DNA of 64,000 nucleotides from assembly GCF_015356825.1 (NCBI RefSeq), contig NZ_JAACYW010000010.1, positions 1 to 64,000 of the forward strand, given 5' to 3'. Below the pieces are notes generated by a model that did not search any database, was not told the DNA's origin, and saw only the letters and a list, made by a program, of their open reading frames with translations. Position numbers and translations under genes: made by a program. Shown here piece by piece: positions 17,044-26,200 of the stretch (its first letter is position 1; each line of letters opens with the position of its first letter). Source of the DNA: Catenulispora rubra (lineage in GTDB: Bacteria > Actinomycetota > Actinomycetes > Streptomycetales > Catenulisporaceae).

Positions 17044-18038
17044 AACTCGTGATGCTGCGTCCCGTGTACCTGCCCGGTGACGTCGCCTCCCTGCGATCGG
17101 GGCCGGTCACCGACGCAGTCGCCGAGCTCGGCCCGCTGGTCGCCACGCGGGCGTTGAGCGACGTCGAACTGCTTGCCCGATTGGAGCGGATCCCGATCCG
17201 TCCGGCCGGGATCAAGATCGACCGATCGGCGTTCTCCGACGGCCTGCCGCGCAAGGAACGGCTCTTCGCCATCCATGACGGCTTCTTCGGAGTGTTCCGC
17301 GCCACCGATGCCACGACCGAACTCCTCGCACACTGCGTTCTCGTCGGCTACCGCACCATGCTGCGCGAAGCAGCACGCTGCGGCACGACGCTGGACGACG
17401 CGCAATGGGGCCGGCTGCGGCACGGTGTCGAAGCGACCATCGCCTATCTACTCGGGTTGCCAATCGGCGAACCGCAGCCCGCCGTGGTGCCGACCGGCAC
17501 CGTGGCGCTGGACCCGCACCGGCGATGGCGCAGCGGACACCATGTCTTCTTCCCGCTGATCCAGGCCATCGTGCTGGGCCTGGGCTGCTTCCAGGCCGCG
17601 GTGAACGACGGGCAGACCGAGGAGGCCGACGAGGCGCTGGCGTTCGCGACCGTCGTCATGACCGCCTCCGGTGACGCGATGTGCTTCGCCTCCGACTTCC
17701 AGCCCCAGCACTACGGCGGCGCCGTCCGCCCGGCCATGGCACCGCCGTATCTGCCGGTGGGCCTGTCCGGTGTCATGTCCGAGGACCATGACCTGCTCAT
17801 CCGCCGCTTCCGGGAACTGCGCGAGGTCTTCCCGACGCTGCAGGACCGGCTGGTCCCGCGCCGCGAGGCGTTCATCACGGCCGTCGAGGGCACCTACGAC
17901 GCCCACAAGCAGGTCTGCGCGAAGTTCGACGGCGAACACGTGGTCAGCCTGCGCATGAGCACGGACAGCTCGGCCAAGGCGGTCGGAGTCCTGGAACAAC
18001 TGGAACGCTCCCGCCTCAACACCCTGAGGTCCTTATGA
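17040..18038 (+). CDS. Unrecognised protein within the N-N/NRPS operon
   Basis: This 332-residue soluble protein, GTG start, overlaps both neighbours by 4 bp, so it is tightly co-expressed with the SznF-like and YqcI-A genes. It appears mostly alpha-helical, with conspicuous GHHVFFPLIQAI (about residue 165), ASGDAMCFASDFQPQHYGGA (about 212) and SGVMSEDHDLLIRRF. The clustered His, Asp and Cys could bind a metal or cofactor. I do not recognise a family. The position argues for a step in making or protecting the unusual amino acid, or for a partner of one of the two oxygenase-like proteins. It is not an obvious transporter, regulator or carrier. Confidence 0.8.
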   Translation: MKLVMLRPVYLPGDVASLRSGPVTDAVAELGPLVATRALSDVELLARLERIPIRPAGIKIDRSAFSDGLPRKERLFAIHDGFFGVFRATDATTELLAHCVLVGYRTMLREAARCGTTLDDAQWGRLRHGVEATIAYLLGLPIGEPQPAVVPTGTVALDPHRRWRSGHHVFFPLIQAIVLGLGCFQAAVNDGQTEEADEALAFATVVMTASGDAMCFASDFQPQHYGGAVRPAMAPPYLPVGLSGVMSEDHDLLIRRFRELREVFPTLQDRLVPRREAFITAVEGTYDAHKQVCAKFDGEHVVSLRMSTDSSAKAVGVLEQLERSRLNTLRSL

Positions 18039-21000
18039 CGACTCCCGAAAGCCTTGCCGAAGTCCTCATCCGCCGCGGCGCCGAGCAACCGGACCGGGAA
18101 GCCCTGACCTTCCTGGGCGACGACGGCAACGCGGTCGAGCTGACGTATGCCGAACTGGACGCCCGCGCCCGGGCTGTTGCCGCTGTGCTCGCCGATACGT
18201 GCAGTGTTGGCGACCGCGCCTTGTTGCTGTATCCGCCGGGGCCCGAGTACGTCGCGGGGTTCTTCGGCTGCCTGTATGCCGGCGTCATCGCGGTGCCGGC
18301 CTATCCGCCGCTGGACGCCCGCCAGGCGGCCCGCCTCACCGGCATCGCCGCCGATGCCACACCGGCCGCGGTGCTGACCGAGGCGGCGTTCCTGGATCTC
18401 GCTCGCGACCTGCTCGAACCAGTGCTGCGCGAGACCGGCGTGCAGGCGTCGTGGCTCGCCACCGACACCGTGGCGACCGTTGACGACCCGTCGCGGGTGC
18501 GGCACAACTCGGAGCGGATCGCGTTCTTGCAGTACACGTCAGGCTCCACCGGGCAGCCAAAGGGCGTGGTGGTCACCCACGCCAACCTGATGCACAACTC
18601 GGGCTTCATCCGCGATCGCTTCGGCCACAGCGAGTCCAGCCGCGGCGTGATCTGGCTGCCGCCGTACCATGACATGGGACTGATCGGCGGGATCCTGCAG
18701 CCGGTGTTCGCCGGGTTCCCGGTGACGCTGATGTCGCCGCTGAGCTTCCTGCGCGACCCGCTGCGTTGGCTGCGGGCTGTCTCCGACTACGGCGCGACCA
18801 CCAGCGGCGGCCCGAACTTCGCCTACGACCTCGCGGTGCGCAAGACGACGTCGGCCCAGCGCGAATCGCTGGACCTGAGTCGGTGGACGGTGGCTTTCAC
18901 CGGGGCGGAGCAGGTGCGTCCGGCGACGCTGGACGCGTTCGCGGAGGCATTCGGGCCTGCGGGATTCCGGCGTCGGGCGTACTTCCCGTGCTACGGACTG
19001 GCCGAGGCCACGCTCATGGTGACCGGTGTGCACTTCGAGGCCGATCCCGAGGTGACGGCGTTCGCCACCGACGAGTTGGCGACGGGTCGCGCGGTTCCGG
19101 TCGAGGCAGGCGGAGCCGGTCGGTTGATGGTGTCCTGCGGGACGCCGCCGGCCGACGCGACGGTCGCGGTCATCGATCCGGAGAGCGGCTCGCCGGTTGC
19201 GGAGGGGACGGTCGGCGAAATCATCGTCTCGGGCCCGTCGGTTGCGGCCGGGTACTGGGGCGGCCGTGACGCCGAGGTGTTCGCCGACGGCCGGGTTCGC
19301 ACCGGAGACCTCGGGTTCCTGCACGCGGGCGGGCTGTACGTCACCGGACGTCGCAAGGACCTGATCATCGTTCGCGGGCGCAACGTTGCTCCGGACGATG
19401 TCGAGCTAGCCGCTGGACGTGCACATTCGGCGCTGCGTCCCGGTTGCGGCGCCGCGATCGCTGTCGAGGCTGGCGCCGAAGAGCAACTGGCCGTCGTGCA
19501 TGAGGTACAGGGGCCGAAGCCGTTGCCGCTCGCCGAGATCGCGGCGGCTGTGCGGACTGCGGTACTGGGAGAGCAGGGCGTGGCCGTCAGCCGGGTCGTC
19601 CTGCTGGGCAAGGGCGGTCTGCCGAAGACGTCGAGCGGGAAGGTGCGGCGCTCCGAGTGCCGGCGGGCCTTGGCGGCGGGGGAGCTGTCAGTGCTGTTCG
19701 ACGACGGCGCGGAGCCGGAGCCAGGCGACATCAGCTCGGCAACTGACGATGTGCTGCGGGAGCTGGCGGCAGAAGTGCTCGGGGTCGCGAAGGAGGAGTT
19801 GGGCTCCGATGTGTCGCTGGCGGCGTTCGGGCTGGAGTCGGTGAAGGCCGCCGAGCTGGCGGTGCTGGCGGAGGCGGCTGGTCTGCGGCTGAGTCTGCCG
19901 GAACTGATGTCGGGCGCTGATTTGCGCACGTTGGCCGGGTCGGCGATCGCCATCACGGCCGGGCAGACCGTTGAGCCGACCGATGCCCTGACCGAGGGCG
20001 AACGCGCGATGTGGTTCCTGCACCGCCTGGCGCCGGATTCCACCGCCTACCACCTCGGCCACGCTGTCGAGATCGCAGGGCCCTTCAGCGCGACCCGTTT
20101 CGGCGAGGCCCTGAACAGTGTGGTCGGCCGCCACGCCGCACTGCGCACACGCTTCGGCCTTCGCGACGGCGAGCCATACCGGATCGTGGGGGAGCCCTCT
20201 GTCGACTGGGCATCGATCGCTTTCGACGCCGATGTGGACACGGCGATCCAAGGTCTGATCGACGAACCCTTCGACCTGGAATCCGGGCCGCTGTGGCGGA
20301 TCCGGCACTGGCAGCTCGACGACGAGCGCCACATCCTGGCGCTCGCGGTCCACCACATCACCGCGGACCTGTGGTCGCTGACGGCGCTTGTCCGCGAACT
20401 GCTCGGCACCTCGCGGCCCTCGAACGGTTCGGCGCCCGCGGTGGCTGATCCGACCATGGCCGCCGCCGTCCACAGCGAGCGCACCTATCTCGCGACCCCC
20501 GAAGCGCGCCAAGCACTCGACCGCTGGCGCGACCGCCTCGCCGACCTGCCTGAATCGCTCGACCTCCCCACCGACCGGCCGCGTCCCGCCGTGCAGAGCT
20601 TCCGCGGAGCCCGCCATCACTTCGACCTGCCGTCGGAGACCGCTCGGGCTGTCGAAGCGCTCGCCGCAGCCGAGCGGGTGTCGCCGTACGCCGTCCTGCT
20701 CACCGCGTATGCCTGGCTGCTGCACGCCTACACCGGCGCCTCCGACCTCGTCGTCGGCGCGCCGGCACCGGGACGGCTGACCGCGGACACCGCCGACGTG
20801 CTCGGCCTCGCCGTCAACGTCGTGCCGGTGCGGTGCGGACTCACCTCCGGCGCCACGTTCCTCGAAACGATTCGCCACGTCGCCTCCCGGCTGCGCGAGG
20901 CACTGGCCGGCCAGCGGATTCCGCTGCCGCGCCTGGTAGAGATAGCCCATCCGGATCGCGACCCCGGTCGCAGCCCGCTGTTCCAGACACTCTTCGCGCT

Positions 21001-23251
21001 CCAGCAAGCACCGGCCGGCGATGCACTGGCCGCGTTCCTTCTCGAAGCCGGCTCCGCCGAGATCGGTGACCTCCGGCTCACGTCGCTGCCGGTCGCGACC
21101 ACCGGGGCTCAGCTCGATCTCTCGCTGGAGATCGTCAGAACCGCCGAGACGATGCGATGCGGGCTGACGTACGACACCGCGCTCTGGGACGCGGACACTG
21201 CTGTCCGGTTCTCGGATCACTTCACGACGCTCCTTGCGGCTGCCGTTGCCGATCCGGAGGTCACGGCGGAACGGATCGACCTCCGCTCCCCGGCCGAACA
21301 GGCCGACTGGAACTCTCCGCGCGTGTCAGTGCCCGATGAACTGATTCAAGAGGCCGTCGATCGACACGCGGATCGGACTCCGCACGCCATCGCGATCCGG
21401 GACGGCGAGCGCGATATCTCCTATGCCCGGCTGAAGCGCTGGAGCGATTCCCTAGCCAACCGGTTGCACCAGCTCGGCATCGGTCCCGAGGACCGTGTCG
21501 GTCTCGTGGCCGATCGCTCCGCCGAGTTCACCGCCGCGGCTCTCGCGGTCCTGAAGACCGGCGCGGCTTATGTGCCACTGGACACAGACCATCCCACTGC
21601 GCGCCTGGTCGCCTTGGCCGAGGACGCCGGCATCAGCCTTCTCATCGGGTCCGAGGCACACGCCGCTGAATTGGCGCGTGCCACAGGAGGCGCGACGCCG
21701 GTGATGGATCCGGCTGAACCGGCGGTCGGTCTGGAGGCACCACCCAACACGGGACACCCGGACAACGCCGCCTACGTCATGTACACCTCGGGGTCCACCG
21801 GCGAACCAAAGGGCGTCTGCGTCACCCACGCCGGAGTCGTCAACCTTCTCGACGAGTTGGCGTGCGAGGCCGGAGACGTCTGCGCGTGGTGGACCAGCGG
21901 CGGCTTCGACGTCTCCGTGTTCGAGATCTTCGGAGCCCTGAGGGCCGGCGCCACCGCCGATGTGGTGCCTGCTGAGGTCCGGCCGCACGCCGCTGGTTAC
22001 GTGGACTGGCTCGCTGAGCGCGGCATCACCCACGCCTACGTCCCGCCCTTCGCGCTTGCCGCGCTGGAGGAGCGGATCTCGCGCCTGACACTGCGGCGGC
22101 TCATCGTGAGTGTCGAGCCCACTCCGGAACCGTTGCTGCGCCGTATCGCCGCCGGACGACCAGGGCTTTCAGTGGTCAACGGGTACGGTCCCACCGAGGC
22201 CACCATCTTCGCGACCTTCCACCACCTCGACCCGGACGGCACCGGCTCTGGCATGGTGCCGATCGGCCGCGCGGTGCAGAACTGCCCAGCCCGGGTGCTG
22301 GACGCCTCAGGCCGTTCGGTGCCGCTCAGCGTGCCGGGGGAGCTGTTCATCGGCGGTGTCGGTCTGGCTCGCGGTTACCTTGGGCGACCCGGAGCGACCG
22401 CAGAGGCGTTCGTGCCCGATCCGTTCGCGGATCAGTCCGGCGCGCGGATGTACCGCACCGGCGACATCGTCCGCTACCGTCCCGACGGCTATCTCAGGTT
22501 CCTGGGACGCCGCGACCAGCAGGTCAAGCTGCGCGGAGTGCGGATCGAGCTCGGTGAGGTGCAAGCCGCGCTGACCAGGCAGCCGGGAGTGGCCTCGGCG
22601 CTGGCAGTGGTGCGGCAGATCGGCGGGCAGCCGGTGCTCATCGGCTACGTGGTGGCGGCCACGCCCGAGCATGCCGCCACGTCGAGGAACGGGGTGCGGG
22701 CCGGTACCGACGCGCTCGCCGCCCCGAACCCCGCAGAACTTCGAGCACGTCTGCGGGCCGTGCTTCCTGCCCCGATGGTCCCCTCAGCCGTCGTCGTCCT
22801 CGACGCCTGGCCGGTCACCGTCAACGGCAAACTCGACCGTCGCGCCCTCCCGCTCCCGGAAGCCGTCCGCGCCTCGGCCTTCGAACCGCCGGCCGACGAC
22901 CGCGAGCGCACCGTCGCCGACATCATCGGCAAGCTCCTCGGCGGGCGCCGCATCGGACGCCACGACGACTTCTTCGACCTGGGCGGACACTCGCTGCTCG
23001 CTGCGCAGGCCGCCCTGCAGATCGGCGGCGCGCTCGGTCTGGACGTGCCCGTGGTCGCGCTGTTCAGCCACCCGACCGTCGCAGGGCTCAGCGAAGCCCT
23101 GGCCGCGACCGCGACGCCGTTCGCGCCGATCACCGCCCTGCCCCGATCGCATGACGATCCCGCCGACCTGGCCGCGCGCGTCGCAGGGCTTCCCGACGAC
23201 ATCGTCCAGTTGCTGACTGGCCTGCTAACCGACGAGGTGAGTGGAGCATGA
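18035..23251 (+). CDS. NRPS loading protein: FAAL-T-C-A-T
   Basis: The protein has 1738 residues. Residues 1-560 form a fatty-acyl-AMP ligase (YTSGSTGQPKGVVVTH near 166, LPPYHDMGLIGG, TGRRKDLIIVRGRN). A carrier follows with GLESVKAAEL (Ser near 599), a condensation domain from 650 with HHITADLWS, an adenylation domain from 1090 (YTSGSTGEPKG near 1249, GYGPTEATIF, VNGKLDRR) and a second carrier (DDFFDLGGHSLLA near 1650). FAALs activate free fatty acids as acyl-AMP and pass them to the T domain; the C domain then acylates the first amino acid. The A code, by my alignment, is D-V-F-Y-I-S-G-I-F-K, without a match I know, and the motif SVEP replaces the usual GGE. ATGA overlaps join it to both neighbours. 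Confidence 0.93.
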   Translation: MTTPESLAEVLIRRGAEQPDREALTFLGDDGNAVELTYAELDARARAVAAVLADTCSVGDRALLLYPPGPEYVAGFFGCLYAGVIAVPAYPPLDARQAARLTGIAADATPAAVLTEAAFLDLARDLLEPVLRETGVQASWLATDTVATVDDPSRVRHNSERIAFLQYTSGSTGQPKGVVVTHANLMHNSGFIRDRFGHSESSRGVIWLPPYHDMGLIGGILQPVFAGFPVTLMSPLSFLRDPLRWLRAVSDYGATTSGGPNFAYDLAVRKTTSAQRESLDLSRWTVAFTGAEQVRPATLDAFAEAFGPAGFRRRAYFPCYGLAEATLMVTGVHFEADPEVTAFATDELATGRAVPVEAGGAGRLMVSCGTPPADATVAVIDPESGSPVAEGTVGEIIVSGPSVAAGYWGGRDAEVFADGRVRTGDLGFLHAGGLYVTGRRKDLIIVRGRNVAPDDVELAAGRAHSALRPGCGAAIAVEAGAEEQLAVVHEVQGPKPLPLAEIAAAVRTAVLGEQGVAVSRVVLLGKGGLPKTSSGKVRRSECRRALAAGELSVLFDDGAEPEPGDISSATDDVLRELAAEVLGVAKEELGSDVSLAAFGLESVKAAELAVLAEAAGLRLSLPELMSGADLRTLAGSAIAITAGQTVEPTDALTEGERAMWFLHRLAPDSTAYHLGHAVEIAGPFSATRFGEALNSVVGRHAALRTRFGLRDGEPYRIVGEPSVDWASIAFDADVDTAIQGLIDEPFDLESGPLWRIRHWQLDDERHILALAVHHITADLWSLTALVRELLGTSRPSNGSAPAVADPTMAAAVHSERTYLATPEARQALDRWRDRLADLPESLDLPTDRPRPAVQSFRGARHHFDLPSETARAVEALAAAERVSPYAVLLTAYAWLLHAYTGASDLVVGAPAPGRLTADTADVLGLAVNVVPVRCGLTSGATFLETIRHVASRLREALAGQRIPLPRLVEIAHPDRDPGRSPLFQTLFALQQAPAGDALAAFLLEAGSAEIGDLRLTSLPVATTGAQLDLSLEIVRTAETMRCGLTYDTALWDADTAVRFSDHFTTLLAAAVADPEVTAERIDLRSPAEQADWNSPRVSVPDELIQEAVDRHADRTPHAIAIRDGERDISYARLKRWSDSLANRLHQLGIGPEDRVGLVADRSAEFTAAALAVLKTGAAYVPLDTDHPTARLVALAEDAGISLLIGSEAHAAELARATGGATPVMDPAEPAVGLEAPPNTGHPDNAAYVMYTSGSTGEPKGVCVTHAGVVNLLDELACEAGDVCAWWTSGGFDVSVFEIFGALRAGATADVVPAEVRPHAAGYVDWLAERGITHAYVPPFALAALEERISRLTLRRLIVSVEPTPEPLLRRIAAGRPGLSVVNGYGPTEATIFATFHHLDPDGTGSGMVPIGRAVQNCPARVLDASGRSVPLSVPGELFIGGVGLARGYLGRPGATAEAFVPDPFADQSGARMYRTGDIVRYRPDGYLRFLGRRDQQVKLRGVRIELGEVQAALTRQPGVASALAVVRQIGGQPVLIGYVVAATPEHAATSRNGVRAGTDALAAPNPAELRARLRAVLPAPMVPSAVVVLDAWPVTVNGKLDRRALPLPEAVRASAFEPPADDRERTVADIIGKLLGGRRIGRHDDFFDLGGHSLLAAQAALQIGGALGLDVPVVALFSHPTVAGLSEALAATATPFAPITALPRSHDDPADLAARVAGLPDDIVQLLTGLLTDEVSGA

Positions 23252-26200
23252 CCGACCTGTCAGCGCCCCGGCGCGAGCTGGCCGAGCGCCTTCACGCCGA
23301 CGCCGAGCGCGGCGTCACGACGTTCCCGACGACCGCCGCCCAGCGCCGTATATGGCTGCTTCACCAGATGGCCCCGCGCAGCTCGCGCTACACCATGCCG
23401 GCGGCCCTACGTCTGTGCGGCGAGCTGGATGTGCCCGCACTTCAGCGTGCTCTCACCGTCGTGGCCGCCCGGCACGAGGCCCTGCGCACCACGTTTCCCG
23501 CCATCGACGGTGTTCCGGTCCAGCAGGTTCACGCTGAGCCGAGCCTCCAGTTGGAGATCCGCGAGCCCAACGGCGTCGAGCCGCTGGACGCGCTGCAAGC
23601 GGCTGTCACAGAACCCTTCGACCTGGACGCCGGACCGCTGGCGCGCGCGATCCTGTGGCCGACCGAGTCGGACGAACACCTGCTGCTGGTCGCCGTGCAC
23701 CATATCGCGGCCGACGCGTGGTCATTGCCGATCCTGCTCACCGATCTGGCTGCGGCCTATCGCGCTGAGCGGGAGGGCGAGCCGTCCGCCTTCGCCGCAC
23801 TCCCCATCCAATGCGGTGACTACGCCGTGTGGGAGGCCAGCGCCGACGCTCGTGCTCAGGCCGACGCGGCTACCGAATACTGGCGGGGCGCTCTCGCTGA
23901 TGCGCCTGAACCGCTTGACCTTCCCTCGGACCGGCCCTGGCCGGCGAGTGAGGCCGGACTGGCTGCGACCTGCCACACGGTGATTCCGGCGCCACTCGCG
24001 CAGCGGCTGCGGGGCCTGGCCCGAGACAACCGGACGACGATGTTCGCCGTCCTGCATGCCGGACTGGCCGCGACGCTGAAGCGGTACACCGGCGCCCGAG
24101 ACTTGATCATCGGGGTCCCCGTCTCCGGACGCATCCGGCCGGAGACCGCCGGCCTGGTCGGCTGCTTCGTCAATACTCTGCCGTTGCGCGCGACATGCGA
24201 TGCCGCCACCGGCTTCTCGTCGCTGCTCGGGCAGCTCAGTGACCGCAGCCGCGAAGCCCTGACCCATCAGGCCGCTCCGCTGGAGCGGATCATCGCGGAG
24301 TCCGGCGCGCACCGCCTGGCGGGCCGAGCTCCGCTGTTCGACATCGGGCTCACTGTGCAGCCCCGCCTCGATATCGCCGAGCTGTTCGCCGGACTTCGCG
24401 CCGAAGCGCTGCCGATCGATGCGACCGACGCCAAATTCGACCTCGGCTGCCTGATCGAGGACGACGGCGAAGCGTTGCGCATCGCGTGGGAGTACCGGGC
24501 CGATCTGCTCGACGCCGCCACCGTCGGCTCGCTGGCCGACTGCTTCGCGACTCTCCTCGCCGCCGCGATCGCCGACCCGGCGCGGCCGATCGGCGACCTG
24601 CCGGTGACGTCGGATCCGGCCATGGACGAAGCCGCCGCGCAGCCGGAGACGGCCGAGACGATCGTCGATTTGTTCACTGCGGCGGTCGCCGCCCACCCGG
24701 ACGCCGCAGCGATCGTCGACGGCGACCGCGCCCTCACCTATCGGGACCTCGACCGCCTCACCAACCAGATCTCCCGTGAGCTGCGCGGGCGGGGAGTCGG
24801 GATGGAGACCCCGGTCGGTGTGTGCCTGCCGCGCTCGGTCGACTTCGCGGTCGCGTGCCTGGCGGTAGTGAAGGCCGGCGGGCAGTACGTGCCGTTGGAC
24901 GCCGGCTATCCACGCGAGCGCCTGGACGGCATGCTCGCGGACGCCGGAATAGCCCACACGATCTCCACGTCATCGTGCCCTGATTCCCTGGCCGTGACCG
25001 ACATGCTGTTCATCGACGAGCGCGACTCCTGGGCCGAGCAGCCCGATACCGCCCTTGGTACGGCCCTGCACCCGGACATGCTCGCGGCCCAGATTTTCAC
25101 CTCGGGCTCCACCGGGCGCCCCAAGGCCGTCGCGCTGACCCAGCGGGGCGTCATCGACCTCGTCCGGCCTGGCGATTACAGCGGTCTCGGCTCACAGCGA
25201 ACCCTGTTGTGGCTGTCCTCAGTGTCCTTCGACGCTGCCACCTGGGAAATCTGGGGCACCTTGCTCCACGGCGCGCGCGGAGTAGTCCATCCCGAGCTGG
25301 CTTTCACCGCCGGAGCCATCGGCGCCGCCATCCAAGAGAATGGTGTCACCGCTGTCGTCATGGCGACGGCCCTGTTCCACGCGATCGTCGACGAGGACCC
25401 GGCGGCGCTGCGCGGGTTGCGGACGGTGTTCATCGGCGGCGAGGCGTTGTCGGTGCCGCATGTGCGACGAGCCCTCAGCGCCGCACCCGGTCTCACCGTC
25501 ATCAACGGATACGGCCCGGCCGAAGCTACCACCTGCGTGACAGCCTGCGCGGTGACCGGCGATGCCGACGAATTCGACGGTCTGCCGAGTATCCCGATCG
25601 GCCGCGCCGTCAACGGCAGCCGCGTGCTCCTGTGCGATGCCGACGGCCGGCAGGTGCCGCCCGGTGCCGTCGGAGAGCTCTGGATCGGCGGCCCGGGCCT
25701 GGCCCGCGGCTACACCGGCCAGGCCGCGCTGACAGCCGAGCGTTTCGTGCCCGGCCCGGACGGCAGCCGCTGGTACCGGACCGGGGATCTGGCGCGTCGG
25801 CTCGGTGACGGCACCCTGCTGTTCCGAGGTCGCGGCGACGCGCAGGCCAAGATCCGCGGCCATCGGGTCGAGCCCGGGGAGGTCGAGTCTGTGTTGACCA
25901 GGCATCCCGACGTCGTGGCGGCCGCCGTCGTCGTGCATCGGCTGTCGGTCACGGACTACCGGCTGGCCGCGTACGTGGTCGTCAACGATGCCACCGAGGT
26001 TGTGGAACTGCGGTCGTGGCTGACCACGGTCCTGCCGGACTACCTGGTCCCGGCCTCGCTGACGACTGTCGGCTCCATCCCGCTGACCCGCAACGGCAAG
26101 GTCGATCCGGCTCGGCTGCCCGCTCCGCAGTGGGCCGAGTACGCCGGTGGTCGGAGCCGGTCGCGTACCGCGACCGAGGACGCGCTGGCCCAGATCTGGG

